Shown here: piece by piece, positions 21,135-31,973 of the stretch | Layout of the letters: each line of letters starts with the position of its first letter | Position numbering within the stretch: the stretch's first letter is position 1 | Source of the DNA: Aphrocallistes beatrix | Lineage: Eukaryota > Porifera > Hexactinellida > Sceptrulophora > Aphrocallistidae | DNA: 64,000 bases | Direction: 5' to 3' | Assembly: GCA_963281255.1 (NCBI GenBank) | Contig: OY725488.1 | Span: forward strand, 4,425,925 to 4,489,924 | Translations under genes and position numbers: made by a program | The notes under the pieces: generated by a model | The model's input: the letters and a program-made list of their open reading frames with translations, nothing else | Databases searched by the model: none | Told to the model about the DNA's origin: nothing

Positions 21135-24070
21135 CTATATAATAATATCAGATTAAAGCCTTTTAGTTGCACATGTGACTAAATTTATATATGGAAAGGA
21201 GACAGTTGATTAATAGTGACAAAACTAGAGCCTGAAGTCTGGCGAGCAAATGCCAGGCAAAAAGGCCCTAGTTTAACTGTTAAAAGTTAATCTCTAGCAT
21301 AAATTTCAAATTCGCCTAAAAAGGTGTGAAATTATACTATGTATATATAAATATACATAGTATAATATGATTATTTTGATATGTTAGGAAAGTATAAAAA
21401 TAAACAAACAAACAATTCACAAAATTCTAATAAAATATAAATGAATGATCATGTTACAAATTTTCAGCTTTCTAAGATATATGATTTTCAATTATTTATA
21501 GGCAAAACGATCACAAAATTAACCCACATCAAATGTGTTGAACGTTTGTACAGATAGATTGCACTAGTAATTGGACGTACCATCATATTCATTTATGATC
21601 ACATTTCCATTCTCTGATTTTAGGATCTATAAACACAAAAAATATAAAATAACATTACTCGTACAGATACGAACAAGTATATAATCATAAATTGTATTTA
21701 GATTACCTTGGAACGGTTAGAATTTTCTGGTACAGATCTTTTTCTTTTTCTTTTAGGACGTGGTATACTGGTCAGGATTTCGGGGCTTATTTGTTTCTAT
21801 TTGTACAACAAGAAGTTTTAATAAATTTGCTCAAAAATTGGAATGAAATTTACTAAACAATTGCATACCTGACTATCTCTGTGATTATATTTCTTAGTGA
21901 GGTGATGAGGGATGTTTTTTAGTTTTTTTCTTTCTGTCTCAATGATTACATGCCCTTTGGTTGTTTGCTTTACTTGATAAGGTCCAAGATATTTAGTTTG
22001 TCGCTTTGTACCTGGCAATTTCTTTTCTTTCCCAATATTTTTTATTAGAATGTAGTCTGATTCACCAATTTCAGACCTAGATACTCGATATTAGACTAAG
22101 GTATTATACGTAATACGTTGCCACCAAAATACGTATTAAACAACTAGCATGTTACATATTAGCTAAGTAGACAAACCAGATCTAATTTCACCTGTTAGTC
22201 TCAACTTTAGCATCATATATTTTTTTCTGTCTTCTTTGTTCCATTAAGATATTTAAATGCGCTTCAGACTTTTCCGTAACCCTTTTTAGTTCCAGTTCTT
22301 TCAAAATTTCCTCATTTGAATCGTCAGGTGGATCAAACAAGGAAACGGGATTTTGTTCTGAAATACATGGAATATCATCTTCTGCATCACTCTCAGTCTC
22401 TTGATAGGTATCAACGCTCCGAAAAAGATAAACAGGATTGCAATCACGACCAAACATAATCCTGAAAGGAGTTGATCCGATTGCCTTTTTGAAATTTGTG
22501 TTCGCTGACAAGCATGCATGAGGTAGTTTCTCTGGCCATTCTGAATCCGAGTTACATCGAAATTTTTCAAGTTTACTAAAGAATAATTTGTGATAATCAT
22601 GCACAAGTATTCTCTCCGTTCGCGGGAGTTACGTTACGGGGGTTGAGAACTGCCTCAAACGGCAAATCCGCGAACGGCGAGACCAAAGGTTAATGGGAAA
22701 ACAAGAGTTAGGTTCCTAAATTTCAAGAAAATACGTACAAAATGTTTTATTACGAAGGGCGAAACTTGTCACAAAATATATTTCTCGCGAATACTCGAAA
22801 CCGCGAATGGCAAGTCCGTGAAAGGCGAGGGCTGCCTGTATTATAAAAGTGAATAGAAACAATATATTTAATCAAATTGATCAAAGGTGTAACTTACGAT
22901 TTCAAAATTTTATTATGAGCTTCAACAAGCTCATTGCTTTGGGGATGATAGGCTGCAGTTGCCCTATCATCAATCTTGAGTTCTTGATGAAAATCTTTGA
23001 ATTCCTAAATATATTGTGTAAACTAATTTTTGTACAATGATGCAATCTCGATTATCTGAACTGCTTTGAACTACGTAGTTGAAAAATTTCGGATGATGGC
23101 ATTTGGAAAACCCGAGCTCGGATATTCAATTGAATCAAGGCTGTACTCTACTCATAGTCACTTAAATCAATAAACATTCACAAAATTAAACCCCCGATAT
23201 ATATGGACACTATCCAAATTTCAATAACATGGTAACAACTTACATGGCTCATAAATTCTCTTCCCTGATCGTGTTGAATTATATCTGGGGTACCAAATAC
23301 CAAGTAAATATCGCGTAGTTGTGATAATACTTCTTTAGAAGTCTTTGACTTTAGGGGACGTGCGACTACGAATTTGCTCAAGTAGCAAACAGTAACTAAC
23401 ACATGTAAATATCCTGAACTGCTCAGTGGTAAATTGCAAACGAGGTCGATTCCGATGTGTTGCCATGGGTGATCAGGAGGAACAATTGGCTGAAACTTCC
23501 GCTGTGGCTTTGATGGAATAGAAGCTGTTGTTTGGCAGGTGTGACAAGAATTAACCTAGAGATAATGTGAAATATTTACGTTTAACAGATTAACCTAAAC
23601 GAAAAAATCTTTACTTACATATTGTTTAATCTCGTCAACCATTCCTAGCCAACAATATTCCCTTTTGATATTAGCAATAGTAGAATTTATTCCTGGATGA
23701 TCTGAATCATGATAGAGTTTCAAAAGCTCTGGAACATTAGATTTTAGAGGACAGATTCGAATTTCTTTTCTCCCGTCTGGAAGTTGTACATTCTAAGATA
23801 AATAATATCACATAAACCTATCACGTAACTAATCATTAAGTAAGTTGGCATTATTGAAATAAATTAGAGTAAAATTACCCTGTAAAGTTTGTCTCCAGTT
23901 TCTGATAGAAAGTAGCGCGAAACTTTCCTCTTATAATCCTTACGTAATGTCTTACGTTTCTCTCCAAACGACTCTTCGACAATTGTAGGGAATTGGCCAG
24001 TCGAATAGAAATGGACAAGTTCCGAATATTTTGAATCTTCCATGACGGAGCCACAAGATGTGGGTTGCAA
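19828..24070 (-). CDS. Ginger transposase: integrase fused to USP-like peptidase
   Basis: My splice model has nine exons: 24070-23879, 23792-23619, 23555-23244, 23004-22898, 22575-22192, 22076-21869, 21796-21707, 21626-21581, 21134-19828. All junctions are GT-AG and phases agree, giving about 939 codons (930 if the ATG at 24043 is used). The N-terminal half is a gypsy-type integrase: an HHCC zinc site (YHDSDHPG.., NSCHTCQTT), then D in GIDLVC, D in QHDQGREF and E in SNELVEAHN, and a C-terminal barrel (TKYLGPYQVKQTTKGH). A basic KRKRKR nuclear signal follows in exon 7. Exon 9 adds a cysteine-peptidase-like domain, described separately. The role would be cut-and-paste transposition in the nucleus; the function of the peptidase part is unknown. 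Splicing is inferred from sequence only. Confidence 0.8.
22607..22841. mobile_element. Pogo-like MITE inside Ginger intron 4
   Basis: About 235 bp, beginning (reverse strand) TA|CAGGCAGCCCTCGCC and ending GCGAACGGAGAG near TA. Both ends carry C.CTC.CCGTTCGCGG-like motifs. A related copy lies at about 43089-43215. It lies in intron 4, outside the donor (22897-22896) and acceptor (22577-22576), so it need not disrupt the protein. Confidence 0.55.
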
Positions 24071-24217
24071 ATGCGTTCAGAATATCACAAACAACAATAA
24101 CGTCAATACGTATACACAGATAAGTACTGTGATGTAGAAATATAACCTCTCTTTAAAACATATCCAAAATTGGGTTGTAATTGTGAATTCCTATTGTGAA
24201 TTCCAAGAATATTCTAG

Positions 24218-24529
24218 AATGAACTTCTAAAGTATGCCAATGCTTATACAAAACATTTTGAATGCTATTTGGCTTCTATTCGTTTACTAAAGCATTGCAA
24301 ATCAACAAACTAGTCGTGTGAAGTAATAACGATGACTTTCATAAATGTATCGTATATAAATAGTATCAGCAATATTTAGTGTTAAACTCAAGAATATCCA
24401 TGGTGGGGGCATTTTTTCACGGGGGGGCAATTTTTCACGCTAACTCCATGAAATTTTGCCCCCCCCATATTACATGAATATCCATGGTGGGGGCATTTTT
24501 TCACGGGGGGGGCACTTTTTCATGCAACA
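24218..24529. repeat. Ginger right terminal inverted repeat
   Basis: About 312 bp, matching 19352-19646 reversed. It carries one extra module (TGCCCCCCCCGTGAAAAA on the reverse strand). Bases between here and the start codon at 24070 would contain the promoter; no specific element was identified. Confidence 0.88.
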
Positions 24530-25441
24530 GTACATATCAATCTTAGTTACATGTTTATTTATGAAACATACAGTTTGTTTCAAAAGTATTGGCACCATCC
24601 ATTATTATTTTATTCTACCCATATTGCAAGCATTTTGATGTTATCCCAACAATGTTTTCGTCATTCTATATCATATCGTGATTCTAGAATGAATATTTAA
24701 GTAGTATTTCCTAACTTCACTTTTGCTTTTCGTAAAAAAAATACTTGTATTTCAATGACTAGCATTTTTCTAATAACGCTCCTTGAAGCCGGAATTAATT
24801 CTGTTAAGGAAATATGTGACAGAACAGGCATTGCCAAAAGGACGGTCTATCGAGTAAAACGGCTCATCAGAGAAGGGAAATCAGTAGAACATAAAAAGTC
24901 CCTGGGCGTCCAAAAGTAATGAAAATACCATTGAAATTATCACTGATTAAGACGTTAAAACATTTTCCCAAGATGTCTGTCCGTGATGTTCATAAAAATT
25001 TGCGGATAAAATATCAGGATACACCTACTTCAACCGTCTTCAGGGCAATTCATTCTTCTGGTAAGACAGCAAAAAACAGAGTACAATGGTGTAAAAACAA
25101 TAAGAAACAAGACTGGGATAAGATTTTCTTCAGCGATGAATGCTCGGTTTGGTTAGAGAGGGACAGCGTTCGTATGTGGACAAGGGGAGCTGAAGCTCCA
25201 CTTTTGAACATTTCACGACATGTTCCTATGCTCCATATTTGGGGTGCTATCTCGAGAAGAGGAGCAACTCTGCTTAAGATATTCAAAAATACGTTCATTT
25301 CTTCAATGTATATAGACACTTTAAGAGAGTGTTTACTTGAAATGGCTGACTTGTTTTATCCAGAAGGTTGGATATTGCAAGAAGACAACTCGCCGATTCA
25401 CACCTCGAAATTGAGTAAGTCTTGGAAGGAGGAGAGAAATA

Positions 25442-26696
25442 CAGGGTGGCTGAACGAAATTGAGACAAATATGCTTTGCTTTAAAACAACTCTTAAATTT
25501 TGTCAGGTCCTTAATTTTTTTAGTTACTATAGACGTATCAACTATATTAACTATAGAATTGAGAACATTGTCATTGTTTGAACAATAATGAATGAATTGG
25601 AGAAAAGAAAAGTTGTTGAGATCTATTTTCACAATGGACAAAGTGCGTCTCAAATTTGGAAGCTTGTAAAAGATCTCGGAATATCACGAGCCACAGTATA
25701 CAGGCTCGTTGAAAAGTTCCAAAATGGCGGAAGCAAGTGACAGGAAATCGGGTTCTGGGGGTGAACTGTCAAATAAGAACCATAGTGCGAAGAGAAAGAT
25801 TGCTGATCGTCTGCGCCGGAATCCAGCTCAGTCAGTCAGAAAAATCGCGAGAGAGATCGGAATTCCAAAATCTACGGTTCAAGATATCGTCCGAAGGGAC
25901 TTGAAAATGAGAGCAAGGAAGAAGGAAAAGAAACAAGCACTCACAAGTCCCCAAAAGGCAAAAGGAGAGACAAGATCCAGAACTCTTCGTCAATCTTTGG
26001 ACAGCGACTCGCACAGACAAGTCCTTTTTAGCGATGAAGAATATTTCCTGATGGATCAGCCCCTTAATCGCCAAAACGATCGTGTCTACATCAAATAAGG
26101 GACAAAGAAGCCTCTGAATAAGAAAACGATCGTGGAAAAGAATAAATTTGACCGAAAACTCATGGTCTGGGCAAGGGTAGCCTATAACCTAAAACTAATA
26201 TGGTTTTCTTCAGGCAAGGAGAGACTGTGAATGCGGATCGGTACCAAAGTGCAATTTTAGCTCCTTTTGTCGTTCCCCTTTGTCGTCAGCATAACCTCAG
26301 GACTCCACCCCTTGCCACACGGCAACCAGAGTCGCAGAATTTTTGATTTTTGGACGAAAGAAGATTGGCCGCCAAACTGATCTCAATCCCCTTGACTACG
26401 GTATATGTGGTATGCTGGAGCAGGAGGTGTACCGTAAGCCACCAAAGAATTTGCAGGACCTGGAGAACAAAATTCGACGAGTTTGGGATAATTTGGATCT
26501 GTCCAAAGTGAACCGATGCATTGATCGATTCAAGGGACGATTGCGACAATGTGAAGATGCAAAAGGCAGCCATTTCGAATGAAAATGTTTTGTAATAACC
26601 CATATAACTAGTTTTTGAAATGAGTCTAAACTCTACTTATCAATTAATGAAAATACGTTATTTTTAAATTTGTCTCAATTTCGTTCGGCCACCCTG
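25442..26696 (+). mobile_element. Nested mariner-type element, 1255 bp
   Basis: Ends are TA|CAGGGTGGCTGAACGAAATT and AATTTCGTTCGGCCACCCTG|TA, inverted with one difference. It is inserted at a TA in the Tc1-like transposase gene. Confidence 0.88.
25588..26581 (+). pseudogene. Mariner/IS630-type transposase remnant
   Basis: Starts at an ATG at 25588 with MNELEKRKVVEIYFHNGQSA and HTH text (LGISRATVYRLVEKF). It hits a stop near 25730 and continues in the frame from 25709 (second HTH, IGIPKSTVQDIVRRDL). VLFSDEEYFLMDQPLNRQND holds the first catalytic Asp. The region 26100-26340, which should hold the second Asp, is eroded. The C-terminus (26343-26582) has DLNPLDYGICGMLEQEV with the third acidic residue as Asp and ends KGSHFE. 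It is of the mariner group with a DD..D triad. Confidence 0.8.
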
Positions 26697-27055
26697 TATA
26701 GAAGTGCTGCCCTGGCCAAGCTATTCTCCGGATCTAAACCCTATCGAAAACGTTTGGGGAGTTCTTAAGCAACGGCTGGCCAAATGCAATTACTCTAACT
26801 TAGCTGAATTAGAAATCGCTATATCAAACGAGTGGGATACTTTTACCCCCGATTTCCTTGAAAATTTCATTCTCTCAATGCCGAAGCGATTGAAAAAGTG
26901 TATAATTTCAAAAGGGAAAAAATAATTACTAAGCTTTGTAAAAAACAAAACCTATCGATATTGAAACCATTACTAGTAGATTATTTATTCCTACTATCCA
27001 AACCCATTCAAATATTTAGCTATGCATTTAGTGCCAATACTTTTGAAACAAACTG

Positions 27056-27611
27056 TAGATACCCTAGAGAGGATAAAACGACTATACATGAATCATTATC
27101 CAAATTCTTTATTCTAATGGCGGAAAAGTTCAGGAAAAGTCCTCTAAGGAGTTGAGAGACGACGTCAACTATATTTCAGTGAAAATTTGGAATTTATGCA
27201 GTTCAAATTCTTGACGCTGAAGGGAGGAAGCGAATTCTTTACAATCATTCCAACTGTTGCTGTTTTCTATTGCCAGAATTACCGCGAACAGCGAAACTAA
27301 TAGCTAGTGGAAACAGCAAGCATTAAGTTCCTGGATTTGAGACATACCTATATGATGTGATTTTAATATTATTTCACGAATCATCATAATTTCGAGCATT
27401 GAAAATAGGTATAATGTTATGGCTGTTATATAACGTTCACTATTATTGAAATTATTCGAGGAAAAGCTAAATACGTGAACAGCGAGGGCTGCCTATATAT
27501 AGCATGAATGAACCATAAAATGAAAGTAGAGGTAGGTTCCTATCAATAATTCTCGCAAATCCTGCGATTTTCTGCTTTTGACAACGGCTATCTCATAATC
27601 CATAGGTTATA
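27056..27611. other. Spacer with a possible pogo-like fragment
   Basis: No gene. Near 27285-27300 and 27475-27495 the motifs ACCGCGAACAGCGAAAC and GTGAACAGCGAGGGCTGCCT resemble the ends of the MITE at 22607-22841, so a decayed relative may lie at about 27180-27500. The last bases, GCTC, are the next Ginger duplication. Confidence 0.4.
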
Positions 27612-27615
27612 GCTC

Positions 27616-27770
27616 TGTTGCAGTCAGAATGCGTTTCCAGTCGAAACGCGTTTTGACTGATTTTCTAGTCGAAACGCGTTTCGACTAGTCAAAATGCGTT
27701 TCCACTGGAAATAGAATATCATGGGTTATTTTTAACTTCAGTGTACTAATTTTAAGTGTTTGAAAGCCTT
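27616..27770. repeat. Left TIR with GAAACGCGTTTC palindromes
   Basis: Repeats of TCGAAACGCG / CGCGTTTCGACT make several overlapping palindromes centred on ACGCGT. The mirrored set is at 30752-30905. Clustered palindromes in transposon ends are usually transposase-binding sites; that role is inferred. Confidence 0.75.
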
Positions 27771-28301
27771 AAAATATCATGTTTTCATCACGATAACGAT
27801 ATAATTTTAGGATTCAAATTGTATTTATTCATTAAAATAAGTTATGTTCATTCCCAAACTTCGCAATCAATTCGTAATCGAAACATATATTAAGAAGAAC
27901 ATAATGGTTATCAAAACTGGTCATATTCAATTACGTATCACGCTAAGACGGTTTCGGAATAGCAGCAAAGACAGCTGAAGGGATTAGTTTGAGCTGTCTA
28001 AATACGTCAATTGGACAAACTTTATGGGCAATACATTTCGGCATTTATTTCTTGAGAAGATAAATACAGAAAATTATAACAAAAGACAATACAATCGCAG
28101 TCATGATATCCCCTCGGGAAAAATTCAACAATTCCATTGAATTATATCAGTCTGTCCTCAGTTCAACTCAGATTACAGATATCATCCGCATTTATTTTGG
28201 GCCTCTAAGAGCTAATCGGAGCTAATAGCCAAAGGTACTACAATATTAGGAAGAAATATGTAGTAAAACAGTCACAATCTGTTAAATTTCTATATAGTCG
28301 A

Positions 28302-28787
28302 GTGCTAAACTCACAGGATCTATTGAGAGTCGTATCCAAAGAATCGCTCTTCGAAATACTTGGCTGTCCACACGAGGGAGAAAGGCACCTTGGAAGAGAC
28401 CGGATGTCAGTAGTGCTTAAACAGAAGTATTCCGGAATTTCCAAAGAAGTGGTCCAATTATTTATCAAATCGTGTAGTGAGTGCGAACTTCAGAAATGTA
28501 AAAAGCAACTGAAATCTACGGTCACAAAACCAATACGTAGTTCAGATATTGCTTCGAGGGGCCAAATTGACCTAATCGACCTGCAAAATACACCAGAAAT
28601 TAACAGACCATACAACTTCTTAATGGCATATCAGGACCACCTTACCAAATTTGTTATGCTCCCTCATTTGAGCAAGTCAGCACGAGAAGTTGTTGATAAT
28701 CTTCTAGACGTATTTTGTTTGTTGGGACCACCGCACATTCTACAGAGCGATAACGGTAGGGAATTTAAGAACATCAATCTTATTTAG
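28302..28787 (+). pseudogene. Ginger/KRBA2-like integrase, truncated
   Basis: A 161-codon frame; conserved text may begin slightly upstream of this ATG. It has the zinc-binding HEGERHLGRDRM..SCSEC, KPIRSSDIASRGQIDLIDLQ with the first core Asp, LMAYQDHLTKFVML, and LLGPPHILQSDNGREF with the second Asp. This is the pattern of the integrase in KRBA2-like proteins, which derive from Ginger-type elements. It stops a few residues after GREF, before the catalytic Glu and C-terminal domain, and no continuation was found downstream. Not functional. Confidence 0.75.
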
Positions 28788-29562
28788 ACAATATTTAGGG
28801 GATAAATTTATTTATTTAGTCATCATTAGACTTAATTAGGGGTGGAACGAAGAGGGACTAGGGTAGGCTGTTTTGAGAAGGCTTAATATGGATCGATTAT
28901 CTAGACGAATATTCGGTTATACATTTATCATTTGACCTATTTTTGGACAATATATCGCTGAGAGCAATTAAGAAGTTAACAGTGTCAATTTCATTGTTGT
29001 TAAGGAATATTGGAATACTAGATGGATAAAATAGTAATCATCTTGAATTCACCAAGACCACAGAAATTACAGGTTGCTCTTATCGCGTTTCTTCTCAACT
29101 GTCGGCATACGCGCATGAGCTAAATGCTTTCGGACTAATGGCATGCTTCCGATACTCCTCAAATATTAACCATGTAGGGACATAATCCCCTAGTCTTTTG
29201 GAGCGGGGAATTGCATATATTTATCTAGGTTCGTGAAAAGAACATAATATGGTCACTGTTTGTTGGAAACTTGCTTCAGCCGCCCTGCCCGCATCTAAAT
29301 TTGTACTGTATTTAATGTCAAATTTCTACTAGAACAATGTCTAAACTTTGGTTGCTCATACAAAACATAAGATTAAGGATTGTGTTTCTATATGGAGGAA
29401 ATGTAAATTTTCACCATCCATATTAATAAGGTTTTGAGATATGTTGCTAGCTAAGTCTCTATTTCTCTTGAAAATTCCGAAAAGAATTTAATAGCAAAAA
29501 TGAACGGAACAGGAGTAAAAGTTTCTGTTACTGAAGTTTTCTTCCACCTTTAGGTGCCACCT

Positions 29563-29905
29563 CAGAGTTGCACGCGGGCCGAATATAATAGTTTGCGGGC
29601 TCTGCGGACCGGAAATATTGGCAGGGCTCCCCGCGATGACAACCGAGACGATGTTTTTAACTGTCACGAGGTACCAATTAAGGAATACTTACGTAAATGG
29701 AACTTTGTTAATTTCCACTTATTTGTGCTTGCAGAAACTCACTCCCATAAAAGGATTCCCTAAGTGTATCTCTATAGTTAGTAACTTACAAAGTGGGCCA
29801 AAAATATTTATGCGGGCTTTTTGCGGGGCGAATAATTTAGCTGCGGGCCGGATTAACTTAAAATTGCGGGCCGCGATTACAAATTTCGGCCCGCGTGCAA
29901 CTCTG
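29563..29905. mobile_element. 343-bp hAT-type MITE
   Basis: CAGAGTTGCACGCGGGCCGA and its mirror TCGGCCCGCGTGCAACTCTG form the ends, and TGCCACCT is duplicated on both sides (29555-29562, 29906-29913), an 8-bp hAT-type duplication. GCGGGCC recurs inside several times. It sits within the second Ginger element. Frames across it are by-products. Confidence 0.85.
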
Positions 29906-30909
29906 TGCCACCTTGCCATAACTGACTCTAAATCGAAATATTGAACCTTTCTGTTGGATCTTAACTATTCAACGCATTTAAGAATGTATATATTTCATTC
30001 ATTAACGATGTTAAATTGTACTAGTACACTTGTATATCATAGGATGTCTGTAGCAATATTTTTGCAAGGTAATTGATATACGTGTAATTAAATAATGAGA
30101 TTATGATAATGAAATGCTGTCCGTGTCCTCACAAGAGATATTTGAGGAGCGGAAACAGGTTTACTACTAACAGTAGTGGTCTTACTATACTACTAGCAAG
30201 GCCGTAGGCATCAGGTTTCAAGTGGTCCGGTTGGAACAAAAGGTGGTCCAGTTGAAACCAGTCCGACTGTAACAAATGATGCTTTTGGTATAAAATTCTT
30301 CAAAAGTGGTCAGATTGAATCGGACCTACAGTACCGGTGGCTACGGTCATGACTAGTCTACAACTAACCTCACGCTTCTGGCAATCAATAACAATTCCAT
30401 GTTCATCTTGAGTCTCGGTTATAAAAAAATATTCATCCGCATGCTATTTATAAATTTAAAAATGACTCTAGTTCCATATATGGATTCTGATTAATTAAGA
30501 AATCGAAATACATAGGGAGAATGTAGATTAAGAGATTATATTCTTATAATATTATTCTTCAAATATATTTATAAACACATACTGTTATCAATTCTCACAA
30601 ATTACCTGAACACAGTGAATGGGCAAAAAAATATGTGGTGAAACAATAAGGAAAATATTAATCATCTACCATATAAGATATATTCAACAGATATGTGAAC
30701 AAGGAACTAAATTCTGGTAATTTAAATATAAAGTCACCATTTTAATTAAAATTAGTACACTGAAGTTAAAAATAACCCATGATATTCTATTTCCAGTGGA
30801 AACGCATTTTGACTAGTCGAAACGCGTTTCGACTAGAAAGTCAGTCAAAACGCGTTTCGACTAGTTGAAACGCGTTTCGACTGGAAACGCATTCTGACTG
30901 CAACAGCTC

Positions 30910-31973
30910 TAAATATAGTAACACGATGTTGAAAACTGTTGTTTTTCATTTTGTAATCGCTAAAGCTAAGCTCTAATCGGGAAATTTTGTCCGTACTGCA
31001 TGATCATTTGAAAAATAACTATTGAATGTATTGTCCGAAAAATCTTTTCTTTTATGTATATAGCGTGTCTTACTTGAAATTTTAATAGCATAGAATTGCT
31101 ATAATTAACTGATATCTCAAATTCTAAATTTTTCCAAAGGGAATTGATTAAGATTCGGATTTTTTGGGTGATAGAATTGTCACTGGAAATAATAACTTTG
31201 GAAGCGATCTTTCTTTCAACATTTCAAAACCTGAATTTTTTGTGGAAGTATAAATATTTTGGTTTTTATCCTTTCTAGATACTCTAATTCGAAATCGTTG
31301 CAAAATCTCTCAGCTTTCATATTCGCTTCCCAAATCGAGATAGGAGACAGTTTTTGCGATTTGTGGTGCTTAAAGTTTATACAACTCTCAATATTATTCA
31401 CAGAGATCAGATATATTTATTTAGCATACTTTTATGTTGAATTCGAATCTGCAATCAGAATTATCTATAATATAAATTACTTTGCTTATTTCAATTCAAG
31501 CGAATCGAATTCCAACCATGCATCGTACTTGTAGAAATCATTACGTTTCAATGCCATTTGGAATACGCAGGTTTATAGATGCCAACTTAAGTCACAATAA
31601 AGGCGGGACGAAAATAGTTCACAAATTTGTTTAATGAGAGAGTGAGAAAAGCGAGATTTCTTGCCAAAAATGGGGCGGTTGGCATTTATACATGGTCTGG
31701 AGGGAACAGAATAATCACTACGATGATTTTTACCTTTACCTAGTCGACATTACAGAATGCTCGTTGAGAATTAGTACTCTATTGTTTACCGGACTTAGAT
31801 TATTTTTATATGCTAATTCCACACGGTATCTCCCTGCCTAACTCAATCACCAAGCCACACATTCACCTTGGGTCTGATTAGAAATAAATGCTTGGAATTC
31901 TTTCAAATGGATTTATGAAAACTTTTTAGGTAACAAAAAATAGTCAAAATATATTAGAAGGTAAGAGTTAATA
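30910..31973. other. AT-rich stretch, nothing recognised
   Basis: Short frames on both strands (31216-31534) overlap each other and show no domain. No repeat was noticed. Confidence 0.4.

Larger units (their letters stand above)
19352..24529 (-). mobile_element. Ginger DNA transposon, 5178 bp, apparently intact
   Basis: Both ends start TGTTGCATGAAAAA (inverted), followed by about 300 bp of inverted repeat. GTAC lies on both sides (19348-19351, 24530-24533), a 4-bp duplication. TGT-starting ends, a 4-bp duplication and a gypsy-like integrase used as transposase define the Ginger superfamily. The element holds one minus-strand intron-containing gene and a pogo-like MITE inside intron 4. The gene has no stop or frameshift in the exon model given for it. 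Confidence 0.88.
24755..26922 (+). pseudogene. Tc1-like transposase, frameshifted and interrupted
   Basis: The N-terminal helix-turn-helix starts at the ATG at 24755 (DRTGIAKRTVYRVKRLI). A one-base shift near 24900 moves to the frame 24919-25440, which carries D in FFSDECSVW and D in QEDNSPIH. About 18 residues that normally follow the DNA-binding region appear to be missing near 25065. The mariner-type insertion at 25441-26698 separates these from the third residue, E in SPDLNPIENVWG (26704-26922). The three acidic residues survive, but the copy cannot make a whole protein. Confidence 0.85.
24571..27055 (+). mobile_element. Tc1-like transposon split by a mariner insertion
   Basis: TA|CAGTTTGTTTCAAAAGTATT at the left and AATACTTTTGAAACAAACTG|TA at the right form a perfect inverted repeat of at least 25 bp (through GGCAC). 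Without the nested 1255-bp element it would be about 1.23 kb, mostly transposase. It lies 41 bp from the Ginger element. Confidence 0.88.
27616..30905 (+). mobile_element. Second Ginger-type transposon, 3290 bp
   Basis: TGTTGCAGTCAGAATGCGTT at the left is mirrored by AACGCATTCTGACTGCAACA at the right. The inverted repeats run about 150-160 bp, to TTCAGTGTACTAATTTT. GCTC lies on both sides (27612-27615, 30906-30909). The TGTTG ends and 4-bp duplication match the first Ginger, but the repeat sequence is different. It encodes a truncated integrase and contains a nested 343-bp hAT-type MITE. Confidence 0.83.
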
